DNA from: Nitrosomonadales bacterium
Lineage (GTDB): Bacteria > Pseudomonadota > Gammaproteobacteria > Burkholderiales > Gallionellaceae
Reading direction: 5' to 3'
DNA: 64,000 bases
Assembly: GCA_016208015.1 (NCBI GenBank)
Contig: JACQYW010000003.1
Location: 40,217 to 104,216 of the forward strand
The notes beneath the pieces were generated by a model. The model had not been told where the DNA came from and searched no databases. It saw nothing but the letters and a program-made list of their open reading frames with translations. Shown here piece by piece: positions 53,667 to 63,016 of this stretch; positions within the stretch are counted from its first letter, which is position 1, and every line of letters begins with the position of its first letter. The position numbers were made by a program, and so were the translations under genes.

Positions 53667-54812
53667 ATGCCTGATTTCTTCGCCACCTGCCCGCGCGGAC
53701 TGGAAAAACTCCTCTCCGATGAACTGACCTTGTTCGGTGCCACCGACGTGCGCATCAGCGCTGGCGGCATCGCCTTCGCGGGCGACTGGCCGACCTGCTA
53801 CCGCATCAACCTGCAAAGCCGCCTCGCCTCGCGCATCCTGTGGCGCGTGAAAGACGCCACGCGGTTCCGCGACGAGCAGGATGTGTACAAGGCCGTTTAC
53901 GACCTGCCGTGGACGCGCTGGTTCGATGTGAGCTGCACCATCCTGGTCAAGGTCACCGCCATCAAGTGTCCGCTCAAAAGCCTGGAGTTCATCACACTCA
54001 AGATCAAGGACGCGGTGTGCGACAAATTCCGCGCCGAGAAGAACGTGCGCCCCAGCGTGGCCAAGCTCGATCCGGACATGCGTATCCACGCCTTTTTCGA
54101 GGGCGAGAATTTCACCCTGTATCTGGATACCTCGGGCGATGCGCTGTACAAGCGCGGCGTGCGCATCCACACCAACATCGCGCCGCTGCGCGAGAACCTT
54201 GCCGCCGGCATCCTCAAGATGACCGGCTGGAAGCCCGGCATCCCGCTGCTCGACCCGATGTGCGGTGCCGGTACTTTCCTCATCGAAGCGGCGCAGATAT
54301 CGCTCAATATCCAGCCCGGCATCGCGCGCAACTTCGCGTTCGAGAAGCTGAAGAACTTCGATGCCAAGACCTGGGCCGCGATGCGCGAAGCCGCCATCGC
54401 CGCGCAGAAGCCGGTGTGTGAACTGCCTATCTACGGCAGCGACCTCTACGGCGATGCGCTCAAGGCCGCGCACCAGAACCTGGAAGAAGCGGGCATTCGC
54501 GAGACCGTGGACCTGAAGCAGTGCAACGCGCTCGAAGCCTCTCCGCCGGAGAAAGAGGGCATTCTCGTCGCCAACCTGCCCTACGGCGAACGTATGGGCG
54601 ACGAAGACGAACTGGCCGGGCTGTATCCGCAACTCGGCGACGTGCTGAAGAAGAAGTTCGGCGGCTGGGACGTCTACCTCTTCACCGCCGACCTGCGCAT
54701 CGCCAAACTCATGCGTCTGACGCCGTCAAAACGCATTCCACTTTATAACGGCGCGATCGAATGCAGACTGTTCGAGTACAAGATCGTGGCGGGGAGCAAC
54801 AGACCAAAATGA
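53667..54812 (+). CDS. THUMP-domain class I SAM RNA methyltransferase (RlmL N-terminal type)
   Basis: A 381-residue protein with an N-terminal THUMP/ferredoxin-like region (residues 1-160; FFATCPRGLEKLLSDEL) and a methyltransferase domain with LLDPMCGAGTFLIEAA and the N6/N2-type catalytic motif ANLPYGERMG. It matches the part of RlmL that makes m2G2445 in 23S rRNA; the RlmK domain of the enterobacterial fusion is absent, as in many betaproteobacteria. Its stop overlaps the next start (ATGA). Confidence 0.9.
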   Translation: MPDFFATCPRGLEKLLSDELTLFGATDVRISAGGIAFAGDWPTCYRINLQSRLASRILWRVKDATRFRDEQDVYKAVYDLPWTRWFDVSCTILVKVTAIKCPLKSLEFITLKIKDAVCDKFRAEKNVRPSVAKLDPDMRIHAFFEGENFTLYLDTSGDALYKRGVRIHTNIAPLRENLAAGILKMTGWKPGIPLLDPMCGAGTFLIEAAQISLNIQPGIARNFAFEKLKNFDAKTWAAMREAAIAAQKPVCELPIYGSDLYGDALKAAHQNLEEAGIRETVDLKQCNALEASPPEKEGILVANLPYGERMGDEDELAGLYPQLGDVLKKKFGGWDVYLFTADLRIAKLMRLTPSKRIPLYNGAIECRLFEYKIVAGSNRPK

Positions 54813-55384
54813 TAGAAGTCCAGCTCGACCTGAAATTCGATTCCTTTCTCGTGCACGGCAAGGGGAAGTCTGAAGACATGTCGAGCCAGAGGTCTGCTCG
54901 CGCGATCAAACTCACCTGCCAGAAAGTCGGTTCAGTGCGTAAACTCACGGAGAACAAACCCAGTGCCGATTTCGAGTTCCTCGGCGCTGCGAGCAAGCAG
55001 GAGGCGCATGGCGAAACCGATCAGGAATTCGACGACAAGCTGTTCAACTACCTTACTTCGCACACGACAGTCGATGCATCGAAGGTCAATATCGCTTTCG
55101 GAGACTCGGGCTATATCGCGGCGGAAAAGGGAGCCAGCAGCGGAGAGATGGGGCGGATGATCATCCCCGAGATGTCCAACCAGAGCGGTCTGGGGCTTGA
55201 GCTGGTCTTGAAACAGGATGAGTTCGACGCCGCTTGGGAATTGATGACGCAACTAAAGGCCCGCAGGGTCATCGCCAACCTGGCGTGCTTCAAACTGATG
55301 CCCGGCGCATTCGTCGGGCACGGGAAGAATCTGTTTGTTGCGGGCGTGCTGTCCTGTTCGTTGCAGTTCGCGCCGAACGACTAG
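54809..55384 (+). CDS. Hypothetical protein (191 residues)
   Basis: I do not recognise this protein. It is soluble, with no signal peptide or membrane segment. A mixed charged N-terminus (MIEVQLDLKFDSFLVHGKGK) is followed by a region rich in acidic and Gly residues, ending SLQFAPND. It is translationally coupled to the rRNA methyltransferase by ATGA and ends 12 bases before the spermidine-synthase fusion. Base use resembles its neighbours, so it is probably a real and resident gene. Confidence 0.65.
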   Translation: MIEVQLDLKFDSFLVHGKGKSEDMSSQRSARAIKLTCQKVGSVRKLTENKPSADFEFLGAASKQEAHGETDQEFDDKLFNYLTSHTTVDASKVNIAFGDSGYIAAEKGASSGEMGRMIIPEMSNQSGLGLELVLKQDEFDAAWELMTQLKARRVIANLACFKLMPGAFVGHGKNLFVAGVLSCSLQFAPND

Positions 55385-55396
55385 TCGGGGCACAAG

Positions 55397-56950
55397 ATGG
55401 ATGTTCGTAATTATAAATACGGGCTTCTGTTCTTTGTCACGCTGACCGGCATGGCGGTACTCATCGTCGAGATCGCCGCCACACGCATCCTCGCTCCCTT
55501 CTTCGGCAATTCGATCTTCACCTTTTCCAGCGTCATCAGCATCATCCTGGCGGCATTGAGCCTCGGCTATTATTTCGGCGGTCGCCTGTCGGATCGAAAA
55601 CCTTCCAATGTGCTGTTCTGCGGCCTGATCGTGATCGCGGGTTTCACGGTGCTGCTGCTGCAACTGTTGAATGCAACTGTTCTGCCGGGAATGGCCCACA
55701 AACTCTCCATGATCAGCGGGCCGCTGATCGTGTCCCTGATGATGTTCCTGTTGCCGGCCCTGTTTCTCGGCATGCTCTCGCCGTTTGCGATCAAGCTGCT
55801 GCATTCCAGCCATGCGGAAAAGGGCGTGGGCAACGCGGCGGGTCTGGTGTTCTTCTGGTCGACGCTGGGCAGCATCGCGGGCAGCTTGAGCGCCGGCTTC
55901 CTGCTGATCCCGCATTGGGGCGTCGGCAACATCATGATCGGGGTGGGTCTTGGTCTGGTGCTGCTGGGCAGCATCGGGATGCTGGTCCTTTCAGGCAAAC
56001 GAAGGATATTCCCGATCAGCATGATACTGCTCGGCCTGCTATGCGGTTTTGCATTAAAGCAATTCGATGAAAGAGCAGGTAAGGGGGTTGTGTATGTCGC
56101 CGACGGCTTATATGAAAAGATCGTGATTCGCGATATCGCCTATCAGGGCCGCAACGCGCGAATCCTGCTGCAAGACCGAAATATCAGTAGCGGCATGTTC
56201 ATCGATGATGGAAGCATGGCCTTCGACTATACAAAATACTTCGATCTGTATCGCCTGTTCACTCCCGGGCTGAAGACCGCTCTGGCGATCGGCGGGGGCG
56301 CATACAGCGTGCCCAAGGCGATCCTGCACGACTCACCCAAGGCCATCGTCGATGTGGTCGAGACCGATCCTTCTTTGCATGGCTTGGCGAAAGAATATTT
56401 CGCGCTCCCCGACGATCCAAGGCTGAGAAATCACGTTATCGACGGCCGCCGTTTCCTGCACGACACGCCCGAACAGTACGACCTGATCTTTTCGGATGCC
56501 TACCGCTCATTCATCTCGGTGCCCATGCAATTCACCACCCGGGAGTTTTTCAGCCTGGCAAAAAGCAAACTCAAAGGCGAAGGTGTGTTTATCGCGAATT
56601 ACTACGGCAGCCTGGGAGTGGATACGCGCCCGATGATCTATTCCGTGCTGAAGACCATGCGCAGCGTCTTTTCGCAGGTCTATCTGATCGCAACGGTCAA
56701 CCCGGAGAGCGATGAGTTGCAGAACCTGATCTTCATCGGCCATAACGCGGACAAGCGTATCGACCTGCAGCAGGCGGCCGCATTCAAATTCGCCTATCCG
56801 GTATTGAACAAAGTGGCCGGACTGGAACTGCGTCCGGCGGAGGACCTGGTGGAGTCGGCTTTTCTGCTGACCGACGATTTTGCGCCGGTTGAATATTACG
56901 CGGCGAACGTCATCCGCAAATACGATGCGGCTTCAAGAAAGGTGAATTGA
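55397..56950 (+). CDS. Membrane-fused spermidine synthase-like protein
   Basis: A 517-residue protein. Residues 1-215 form about seven membrane helices of the MFS-like kind (LTGMAVLIVEIAATRILAPF opens it), and residues 230-500 form a spermidine-synthase fold with AIGGGAYSVPKAIL as the SAM-binding loop, VVETDPSLHGLAKEYF and FSDAYRSF. In true spermidine synthases an Asp in the D-A-F/Y region is catalytic; here DAYRSF is kept. The substrate is unknown, since such fusions do not always make polyamines. Confidence 0.85.
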   Translation: MDVRNYKYGLLFFVTLTGMAVLIVEIAATRILAPFFGNSIFTFSSVISIILAALSLGYYFGGRLSDRKPSNVLFCGLIVIAGFTVLLLQLLNATVLPGMAHKLSMISGPLIVSLMMFLLPALFLGMLSPFAIKLLHSSHAEKGVGNAAGLVFFWSTLGSIAGSLSAGFLLIPHWGVGNIMIGVGLGLVLLGSIGMLVLSGKRRIFPISMILLGLLCGFALKQFDERAGKGVVYVADGLYEKIVIRDIAYQGRNARILLQDRNISSGMFIDDGSMAFDYTKYFDLYRLFTPGLKTALAIGGGAYSVPKAILHDSPKAIVDVVETDPSLHGLAKEYFALPDDPRLRNHVIDGRRFLHDTPEQYDLIFSDAYRSFISVPMQFTTREFFSLAKSKLKGEGVFIANYYGSLGVDTRPMIYSVLKTMRSVFSQVYLIATVNPESDELQNLIFIGHNADKRIDLQQAAAFKFAYPVLNKVAGLELRPAEDLVESAFLLTDDFAPVEYYAANVIRKYDAASRKVN

Positions 56951-56956
56951 AGCCGG

Positions 56957-58087
56957 TTACAGGTCAATGCGGATCGTGGTCGAAAAACCGTTATCGGTGA
57001 CGTTGTCCTGTCCCAGGCGTGAGCTGAATACGAAGTTCGCGGTCAGGTCCTTGCCAAAGTGGCGCCAGCCTGCGGTCAGCAAAAAGCTGCTGGGATCGTT
57101 TGAAGGTTGCTCGCCTGCTGAGAGTTGGACGATCTCGGGATCTTTTACTTTCTCATAGACCACACCGACATAGGACTCCGAATCCCGGTGGCTGTAAGCA
57201 GCTTCACCGGCAAGATTCCATTGCTTGACGCTCTTGCTCGAGTCGGGCACCGTGCCGATCAGGCCATCAACAAAGCCATCCTGCTTCAGTTTTGCCGCGA
57301 ATATTCCAACCGAGCCGGTCAGATTCCAATTTCCCATAGCAGAAACATTGGTCAGGTTCGTTGCCAGGAAACTGCGCGTCGAGGCGAAGTCATTGTTTAT
57401 CGTCAGGCTGGTTACTGGGACGTTGCCAATTGTTCTGGATTGGGTGGTGCTGAATTTCCCGTGACCCAGGCTCAGATCGAAACTCCATGTATCGGACAAC
57501 AAATAAGCAAAATAAGGACTGATATTGAAACCCTTGGTTTTCTCGTCGCCGGTATTGAAACGTGTGATGAGCGTGCTGGTTTGATAGCCGAGGGCGACAC
57601 CCAGCGTATATTGATCCGACACCGTGCGGTCATAACCGGCCATGATCATCTGAATATCGCCGTCAAATCGCGTCCGTGAAAAAGTGTTTTTCAGCGAAGA
57701 AAAGGAAGAGTTGATCCACAGACTGTTTGTATCGCTGCTGCCGCTGCTGACACCGCCGCTTGTACTGGCCAGATCGTTGTACGCAAACGTCGCGTAATCG
57801 AGATCGCTGATGCGATTAACGTAACTGTTGGCAGCCAACACGTTGTCATGCTGAGCGATCCTTCCGGTTTTCTGTGTCCTGCGGGTGCCGTTCAAATGCG
57901 CTCTGATCACATTTGCTACCGGCTGAATCTGAGTGTTGAGCGTTGTTGAGTCGGTGATGGCGTTGCTGGGAGTAAGCTCTGGCAACGTTACCAGCGTAAA
58001 CGCCAAAGCAGAACTACTGAGTTGCAGTAACAAAAGTCCCAATAATGTTTTGAGGCTATTCTGGAGCGCAGCTTTGATTGGCATCAT
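56957..58087 (-). CDS. Outer-membrane beta-barrel protein (autotransporter-type domain)
   Basis: A 376-residue protein with a signal peptide (about 29 residues, ending SSALA), a polar N-terminal stretch of some 100 residues and a barrel of alternating strands ending in FSTTIRIDL, a typical outer-membrane C-terminus. QYTLGVALGYQTSTLITRF and WSFDLSLGHGKFSTTQSRT resemble autotransporter beta domains. There is no long passenger, so it may be a stand-alone barrel. AGGAG precedes ATG 58087. Convergent with the spermidine-synthase fusion. Confidence 0.8.
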   Translation of the reverse strand: MMPIKAALQNSLKTLLGLLLLQLSSSALAFTLVTLPELTPSNAITDSTTLNTQIQPVANVIRAHLNGTRRTQKTGRIAQHDNVLAANSYVNRISDLDYATFAYNDLASTSGGVSSGSSDTNSLWINSSFSSLKNTFSRTRFDGDIQMIMAGYDRTVSDQYTLGVALGYQTSTLITRFNTGDEKTKGFNISPYFAYLLSDTWSFDLSLGHGKFSTTQSRTIGNVPVTSLTINNDFASTRSFLATNLTNVSAMGNWNLTGSVGIFAAKLKQDGFVDGLIGTVPDSSKSVKQWNLAGEAAYSHRDSESYVGVVYEKVKDPEIVQLSAGEQPSNDPSSFLLTAGWRHFGKDLTANFVFSSRLGQDNVTDNGFSTTIRIDL

Positions 58088-58197
58088 GACTATCTCCTTT
58101 TACCGAGTTTTCAGGGTAATGCAAAAGCGGGAGAGTGGCAAACGAATACCCATAAAGTAAATGGTGCTGAAAGCAAAGAGTTAGCCGCAACGAAAAT

Positions 58198-58226
58198 GCC
58201 AGCGCATCCATTGCGGATACGCTGGC
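58198..58226 (-). terminator. Probable terminator after hsp20
   Basis: GCCAGCGCATCC pairs with GGATACGCTGGC (one mismatch), and on the minus strand the stem is followed by ATTTTCG. The T-run is short, so strength is uncertain. Confidence 0.55.
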
Positions 58227-58271
58227 GAATGAATTTATCGCGAGCGAATATCTTCGCCCGCATGGTCCGGC

Positions 58272-58727
58272 TCAGGAAATGGCGATCTCCCTGTGCGGGG
58301 CACCGTTCTTCTTGGGCAGTCTCAACTCAAGCACGCCATCTGCATACTTTGCTTCGACCGCGTCTTCCATCACATCCTGGTCAAGCCTGAAGCTGCGCAC
58401 GGTCTTGCCGTAGCAACGTTCGCTGCACAGCACCGTGCTGCCTTCCGTCGTGTCTCTCTCATGTTTTATTTCGGCGCTGATGGTAACCAGGTTGCCGTCG
58501 ATGCTCACATGGATATCGTCTTTTTTTACGCCGGGGATATCGGCTTTCATCAGGTACTCATTGCCCGCTTCGGAGATTTCCATCCGCATTGCCGGGTCGA
58601 TGGCCTCCAAGTCACGCCAAGCCGGTCTCAGAGAAGTACGTGCAAACCGGTCGAACATGTTCTCAAAGTCCATCGGGTCAAAACGGCTGATATCGCCGAG
58701 TGGGGTGAAACGCATAAGGTTGTTCAT
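58272..58727 (-). CDS. Small heat-shock protein Hsp20 (alpha-crystallin)
   Basis: A 151-residue chaperone. The alpha-crystallin domain runs from about residue 45 (MRMEISEAGNEYLMKADIPG) to 145, with the conserved GVLELRLPK near the end. It holds unfolding proteins as oligomers. ATG 58727 follows AAGGAGGAAAATC, an excellent ribosome site. I did not see a clear sigma-32 promoter in the upstream gap (58728-58990), which otherwise holds only a small hairpin near 58892 and no gene. Confidence 0.93.
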   Translation of the reverse strand: MNNLMRFTPLGDISRFDPMDFENMFDRFARTSLRPAWRDLEAIDPAMRMEISEAGNEYLMKADIPGVKKDDIHVSIDGNLVTISAEIKHERDTTEGSTVLCSERCYGKTVRSFRLDQDVMEDAVEAKYADGVLELRLPKKNGAPHREIAIS

Positions 58728-58990
58728 GATTTTCCTCCTTGCATTGACGCGTAGCCGCAAGAGGGAAATATCGTTCACATTGCCTGAACGAAACCGCAAA
58801 CAACCACTCGTCATCAGATGGCAGACTGGAATCGATCGGCCTGCCGATTACCGCTTATTGCACAACATTAGATAGCCACGGTGTCCATTTGGTTCTCCCG
58901 GAACCCTGCTGGCAGTGATGTCATCACGCTGACAAGGCTGATCTGCCAGTCGGAGTAGGGTGTTTTCAGGGGAACGCCAGCGAGGACGGC

Positions 58991-59242
58991 TCAGTGCGGG
59001 TGCTGTCTGCCGTTGAGTACCTGCAGATGCAAAATCTCCCCCCACACCTCATCCGGAAAACCCTCACGGTCAAACCTCTCTGCATTGGGCCGTAACAACT
59101 TGGCGATATAGGGTTCCGCATCGGGTGTATCCCACAGCTTGACGATCTTTTCCAGTATGTGGGGAAACTGCTCATCAAGCATTTTCGGGTAATGCTCGGG
59201 ACTGCATTTGAGCGTATGCAGAACGACTTCTCTATTGATCAT
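58991..59242 (-). CDS. Hypothetical protein (83 residues)
   Basis: A small soluble protein that I cannot place with certainty. It has a hydrophobic-acidic pattern (REVVLHTLKCSPEHYPKMLD, ILEKIVKLWDTPDAEPYIAK) suggesting helices, and ends HPH. GGAG lies ahead of the ATG. It is divergent from the DUF2934 gene; the 232-base gap between them holds a CTACGC/GCGTAG palindrome (59298-59312) that might be an operator. It may be expressed with the stress genes nearby. Confidence 0.65.
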   Translation of the reverse strand: MINREVVLHTLKCSPEHYPKMLDEQFPHILEKIVKLWDTPDAEPYIAKLLRPNAERFDREGFPDEVWGEILHLQVLNGRQHPH

Positions 59243-59474
59243 GGCAGTTCTCCATTTTCATTAGATCACTCCCTGACTGTGCACGCGGACCAGTGTGCTA
59301 CGCATAGCGTAGTCCTGTGCCAGTGCCGGCGTCAATACGCGTGATCGCTGCCTCAGCCTGGAAACAGAATATCGCACTGACCACAGTAGTGTCATTCGGC
59401 ACCGGCAGATGCATTCATATTTCTGTAACCGGCAATTGCTACTAATAGAAGCCCTACCAACGAGGACTTCCAAC

Positions 59475-59693
59475 ATGAGCCAGGAACAACCACTGTATGG
59501 GGAGCTGGTCATCCCCTTCAACGCCGAGAACAAGACCCGCACCCATGAGGAAGCGATGTCCAAAGCCAAAGAGATGCAGGCGCGGATAGAGCAGGCAGCC
59601 TATCACCTGGCGAAAGAACGCGGTTTCGTTCCCGGCCATGAACTGGAAGATTGGCTCAAGGCCGAGATGCAGGTGTTGCGCACCCTGAAATAA
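59475..59693 (+). CDS. DUF2934 domain protein
   Basis: A 72-residue protein whose C-terminal half (AAYHLAKERGFVPGHELEDW, LKAEMQV) is the DUF2934 motif, found in small proteins of unknown role, often near stress genes. ATG 59475 is used since upstream codons are not family-like. A 9-bp stem (59712-59735) without T-run follows it. Confidence 0.8.
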   Translation: MSQEQPLYGELVIPFNAENKTRTHEEAMSKAKEMQARIEQAAYHLAKERGFVPGHELEDWLKAEMQVLRTLK

Positions 59694-59805
59694 GCAGGGC
59701 GGGATGCCGAATGGCCGGGCAGTGCCGCCCGGCCAAGTCTTGAGCATTCAGATTCATCTTCAATCATAATTCCGACTCCAAACCCGCTAGCCAATGGAGT
59801 GAGTC

Positions 59806-60372
59806 ATGTCTGTCAAAAACAAGTTTCTGCTGGACCCGACCAAGGCCGTGCTGGTCGTCATCGATGTGCAGGAAAGACTCTGCACAGCAATGGACCAGAA
59901 CGCACTGGGTCAATTGACGAAGAATGCCGGCATCCTTTTGGACAGTGCGAACGAACTGAACGTGCCGGTGATCTTCACCGAGCAATATGTCAAAGGGCTG
60001 GGTCCGACATTGAACGAACTGCGCAGCAGGGCGCCCACCGCGCCCGCCATCGAGAAGATGACCTTCAGTTGCTGCGGCAACGATGCCTTCCTCAAGCAAC
60101 TCAAAGAGAGCGGCAAGACACAGGTCATCGTCAGCGGCATGGAGACGCATGTCTGCGTGTTGCAGACCGTCATCGAGCTGCTGGATAACGGATTCAACGT
60201 CCATGTCGTCAAGGACGCCGTGATGAGCCGCAGCAGCGACAACAGGCAGACCGCGATCGAAGCCATGATGCTGGCCGGGGCCGTGCCCACCAGCACCGAG
60301 GCGGTCGTGTTTCAGTTGTTGAAGATCGCCGGGACCGAGTCGTTCAAGAAGCTGTCGAAGCTGGTCAAGTGA
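59806..60372 (+). CDS. Isochorismatase-family cysteine hydrolase
   Basis: A 188-residue protein with the family triad: Asp in VLVVIDVQERL, Lys in IEKMTFSC and Cys in GMETHVCVLQTVIELL. The closest kind is YcaC-like or nicotinamidase-like hydrolases; the substrate cannot be told. GGAG lies 7 bases before ATG 59806. It stands alone between the DUF2934 gene and the M23 peptidase gene. Confidence 0.9.
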   Translation: MSVKNKFLLDPTKAVLVVIDVQERLCTAMDQNALGQLTKNAGILLDSANELNVPVIFTEQYVKGLGPTLNELRSRAPTAPAIEKMTFSCCGNDAFLKQLKESGKTQVIVSGMETHVCVLQTVIELLDNGFNVHVVKDAVMSRSSDNRQTAIEAMMLAGAVPTSTEAVVFQLLKIAGTESFKKLSKLVK

Positions 60373-60516
60373 ATTAACAAACCGCGCAAGCCTGTTCGCC
60401 CTGATAACCGGCGCTTGCCCGCTCACCCGCAAGGGGTAGGCCGTGGTTGTAAAGCTGATAAATCGGCAACAACCACACACTGCGGGTTTAGTCGAAGGGC
60501 TTCGGGAATCCTCTGT

Positions 60517-61407
60517 TCATGGTTCGACAGGCTCACCACGAACGGAAGATCTGATCGCGGCCTTTCCATCGTTCACTTGCGGCGCCGCAATGAACAACTC
60601 CGGATCCACCATCGCGCCGTTCAGTACCACGCTCCAGTGCAGGTGCGGGCCGCTGGCGCGGCCGGTCTGACCGACAAGGCCGACACGCTGGCCCTTGCGC
60701 ACTGTCTGGCCGACCTTCACATCGAAGCGCTTCAAGTGGCAATACAAAGTGATGAGCCCGTTGCCGTGGTCCACGAACACCGTCTTGCCGTTGAAGAAAT
60801 ATTCATCCACCGCCAGCACCACACCCGCCGCGCTTGCCACCACCGGCTTGCCGCTCCCCGCTCTCACATCCAGGCCGGAATGCGGCTTGCGCATCTGGCC
60901 GTTGAAGAAGCGGCGCGCGCCGAAGCGCCCGCCCAGCTCACCCTTCGCGGGCTGGATAAAATCAAGATCGGTATCCGGCGCATCGCGCCAGTGCTGCTTC
61001 AATTCCGTGATGGCCGCGATCTCGCGCTCGGCGCGCGCCAGGTCTGCGGGCGAAAGCTCCACCTTGCTGGTGTCCTTCAGCGTCACATATTGTTCGGGGT
61101 ATGCCTTTGGCCTGATGTCGAACGGCAGCAGCACCGACTCGTGGCCAAGCTGCACCTTCAACTCATGCATCACCGGGATGCTGTCCAACGGCAGGCCCGC
61201 CACCGCAACCCATTGCCCCTCATCGGCGGTGACCAGCACAGGCCGATCCTCGAACCAGGCCTGCGGCTTGTCGGCAATGGCGGAGGTGCTGCCGAGCTGC
61301 AACACCACCACCCCGCCCGGCACATTGGAAGATTGCGGCAGACCCGCATGGGCGAGCAGGGGCAGGGATAGCAGCAGGAAGCGAAGGGTGGTGATGAGCG
61401 GGTGCAT
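60517..61407 (-). CDS. M23 peptidase (LytM) with repeat-encoded C-terminal tail
   Basis: A 296-residue secreted peptidase: signal peptide (about 21 residues), an N-terminal region with VNVPGGVVV-like beta strands, and an M23 domain with GRFGARRFFNGQMRKPHSGL, DVRAGSGKPVVASAAGVV and SGPHLHWSV, which supply the zinc His and Asp. It cuts peptidoglycan or activates amidases. The last residues, SVRGEPVEP, are translated from the short dispersed repeat at 60521-60545, so the native stop has been replaced. Confidence 0.9.
   Translation of the reverse strand: MHPLITTLRFLLLSLPLLAHAGLPQSSNVPGGVVVLQLGSTSAIADKPQAWFEDRPVLVTADEGQWVAVAGLPLDSIPVMHELKVQLGHESVLLPFDIRPKAYPEQYVTLKDTSKVELSPADLARAEREIAAITELKQHWRDAPDTDLDFIQPAKGELGGRFGARRFFNGQMRKPHSGLDVRAGSGKPVVASAAGVVLAVDEYFFNGKTVFVDHGNGLITLYCHLKRFDVKVGQTVRKGQRVGLVGQTGRASGPHLHWSVVLNGAMVDPELFIAAPQVNDGKAAIRSSVRGEPVEP
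60521..60545. repeat. Short dispersed repeat forming the end of the M23 gene
   Basis: GGTTCGACAGGCTCACCACG belongs to the same family as the copies at 47.1 kb and in thrB. It supplies the final codons and stop of the M23 peptidase gene. Confidence 0.8.
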
Positions 61408-61549
61408 GGTCAGGCAGGGCAGATTCGGGCAGATCGGATGCGGCCAAGTCTACCGTATTTGTTGCGCATGAAGTGCAGCCCGGCGGCATGGGAGAGTCGG
61501 ATAGAATCCGCCTATCCGCGATTATTCACGAAAGTAAGCAAAACCCATC

Positions 61550-62296
61550 ATGTCAAAACAAGAATCCTTCGATGATGAAGAAATCACCCCCGCCCTCTCC
61601 GAAAAAGAGATGGACGAACTCGACAGCTTCCTCATGTCCGACGCCACCAGCAACGAAATCATGCTGCTCGATTGCCTGGATGGATTCCTTACCGCCCTCG
61701 CCACCGGCCCCGCAATGCCAAAGCCGGAACAATGGATCCCGCGTGTATGGGGCCCGGCGGCAACAGATGCGCCGAAATTTGCGTCCGCTGCCCAGGCAGC
61801 GAGGATCACCGACCTGCTCACGCGCCACATGAACGCCATCGTCTGGAGCCTGCAACAGGACGCGGATCACTTCGAGCCCGTCTTTGATCTGCAAGTCTTC
61901 GAAGGCGACGAGCGCGAATACATGGACGGCGAGATGTGGGCGCACGGATTCATGACCGGCATCGACATGCAGCGAGACCTCTGGAAAACATTGTTTGAAT
62001 CCAAACACGGCCCGGTGGCATTGCGGCCGATCTACCTGCTCGGCGCCCCGGAGATCACCGAGGCAGAAGAAGTGCTGGTACAAACCCCGGCTCAGCGCGA
62101 AGAACTCTCAAAACAGATTCCGGCCAGCATCGGCTGGATCTACCAATTCTGGGCGCCGCAACGCCGCGCGGCAGACAGCGCCAGTGGCAAAGCCGTTGCA
62201 AACGAGAACCCAAAGATAAGCCGCAATGCACCTTGCATCTGCGGCAGTGGAAGAAAATACAAGAAGTGCTGCGGGGCAACTCAGGGTGAAGATTGA
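61550..62296 (+). CDS. UPF0149 (YecA-like) protein with SEC-C zinc motif
   Basis: A 248-residue protein with a UPF0149/YecA helical domain ([49 protein letters not shown]) and a C-terminal SEC-C zinc motif ([17 protein letters not shown]). SEC-C proteins bind ribosomes or SecB through the zinc knuckle; YecA acts near the ribosome. Expressed alone between M23 and the toxin-antitoxin genes. Confidence 0.92.
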   Translation: MSKQESFDDEEITPALSEKEMDELDSFLMSDATSNEIMLLDCLDGFLTALATGPAMPKPEQWIPRVWGPAATDAPKFASAAQAARITDLLTRHMNAIVWSLQQDADHFEPVFDLQVFEGDEREYMDGEMWAHGFMTGIDMQRDLWKTLFESKHGPVALRPIYLLGAPEITEAEEVLVQTPAQREELSKQIPASIGWIYQFWAPQRRAADSASGKAVANENPKISRNAPCICGSGRKYKKCCGATQGED

Positions 62297-62375
62297 AAAG
62301 GGTTTGGCGGAGTTTACCCGGGTGCAGTGATACAGCGCGGATCGATGGAGTCTGACCCAATCGATTCTTTGATAG

Positions 62376-62669
62376 TCAGCGCTTGAGCGCCTTCACAATA
62401 CGCGAAGGTTTCTGTCGGCAGTCCAGCACGCGCCAAACCTGAATGTTCTGACCACTCACGCGGTAGTAGATCGCGTAAGGGAATCGTTTCGAGAGAGCAC
62501 GGTAGTAACCGAAGAACTGCTGATGGATGCCTGCATAAAGCAACAGCGCATCAATGTCGGAGAACAGCGAATCGAGGAAGTAAACACCCAGACCTTCCTG
62601 CTGCTGCTCATAGAAGCGTTGGCCGAGCTGAATATCGCTCATCGCGATACTCAGAATCTCGATCTTCAT
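62376..62669 (-). CDS. RelE/ParE-family toxin
   Basis: A 97-residue protein with the ParE/RelE fold: SIAMSDIQLGQRFYEQQQEG, LSKRFPYAIYYRVSGQNIQV and a C-terminal VLDCRQKPSRI. ParE members poison gyrase while RelE members cut mRNA; the family call alone cannot decide. It overlaps the antitoxin gene upstream by 4 bases (ATGA), the usual toxin-antitoxin coupling. Confidence 0.88.
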   Translation of the reverse strand: MKIEILSIAMSDIQLGQRFYEQQQEGLGVYFLDSLFSDIDALLLYAGIHQQFFGYYRALSKRFPYAIYYRVSGQNIQVWRVLDCRQKPSRIVKALKR

Positions 62670-62875
62670 GAGTTGTTGTTGCGCAGGGTCTTCTTGGCGG
62701 CGTCCCAGGAGACAAAGCCTGCCCGGTTATCGGCGACCGCCTGCTCGGCTTCCTTCAATTCCTGCTCGTGCCATTCCGGCGATGCAAACCCAGCCGGGTC
62801 GCGAGACAGGTCATCCCACAGCGCTTCCATCATGCTGAGTTTTTCAGTGCGAGTCATATTTGCGATGTTCATCAT
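62666..62875 (-). CDS. Addiction-module antitoxin (TIGR02574-like)
   Basis: A 69-residue protein resembling the 'putative addiction module component' family (RTEKLSMMEALWDDLSRDP, then PEWHEQELKEAEQAVADN). It should bind and neutralise the ParE-like toxin and repress the operon. ATG 62875 was chosen because GAGGA lies 5 bases upstream; a GTG at 62887 is possible. The gap to the next module (62876-63074) contains no other gene. Confidence 0.85.
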   Translation of the reverse strand: MMNIANMTRTEKLSMMEALWDDLSRDPAGFASPEWHEQELKEAEQAVADNRAGFVSWDAAKKTLRNNNS

Positions 62876-63016
62876 GTCGCTCCTCACGGAATTGATGCAG
62901 GGATTCTAGCAAATGTGGAGCAGGGGCATGAAAGAAAGCTGACGGATTTGGTTGCTGAGAATATTCCGAGCCAGGCCCCTTTTACAATTCTAGCCTGGTT
63001 CCTTTAGCTGCTTATG

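Noticed and set aside
59712..59735. Terminator after the DUF2934 gene
   Set aside because: A 9-bp GC-rich stem is present, but no T-run follows on the plus strand; left as a possible hairpin only.
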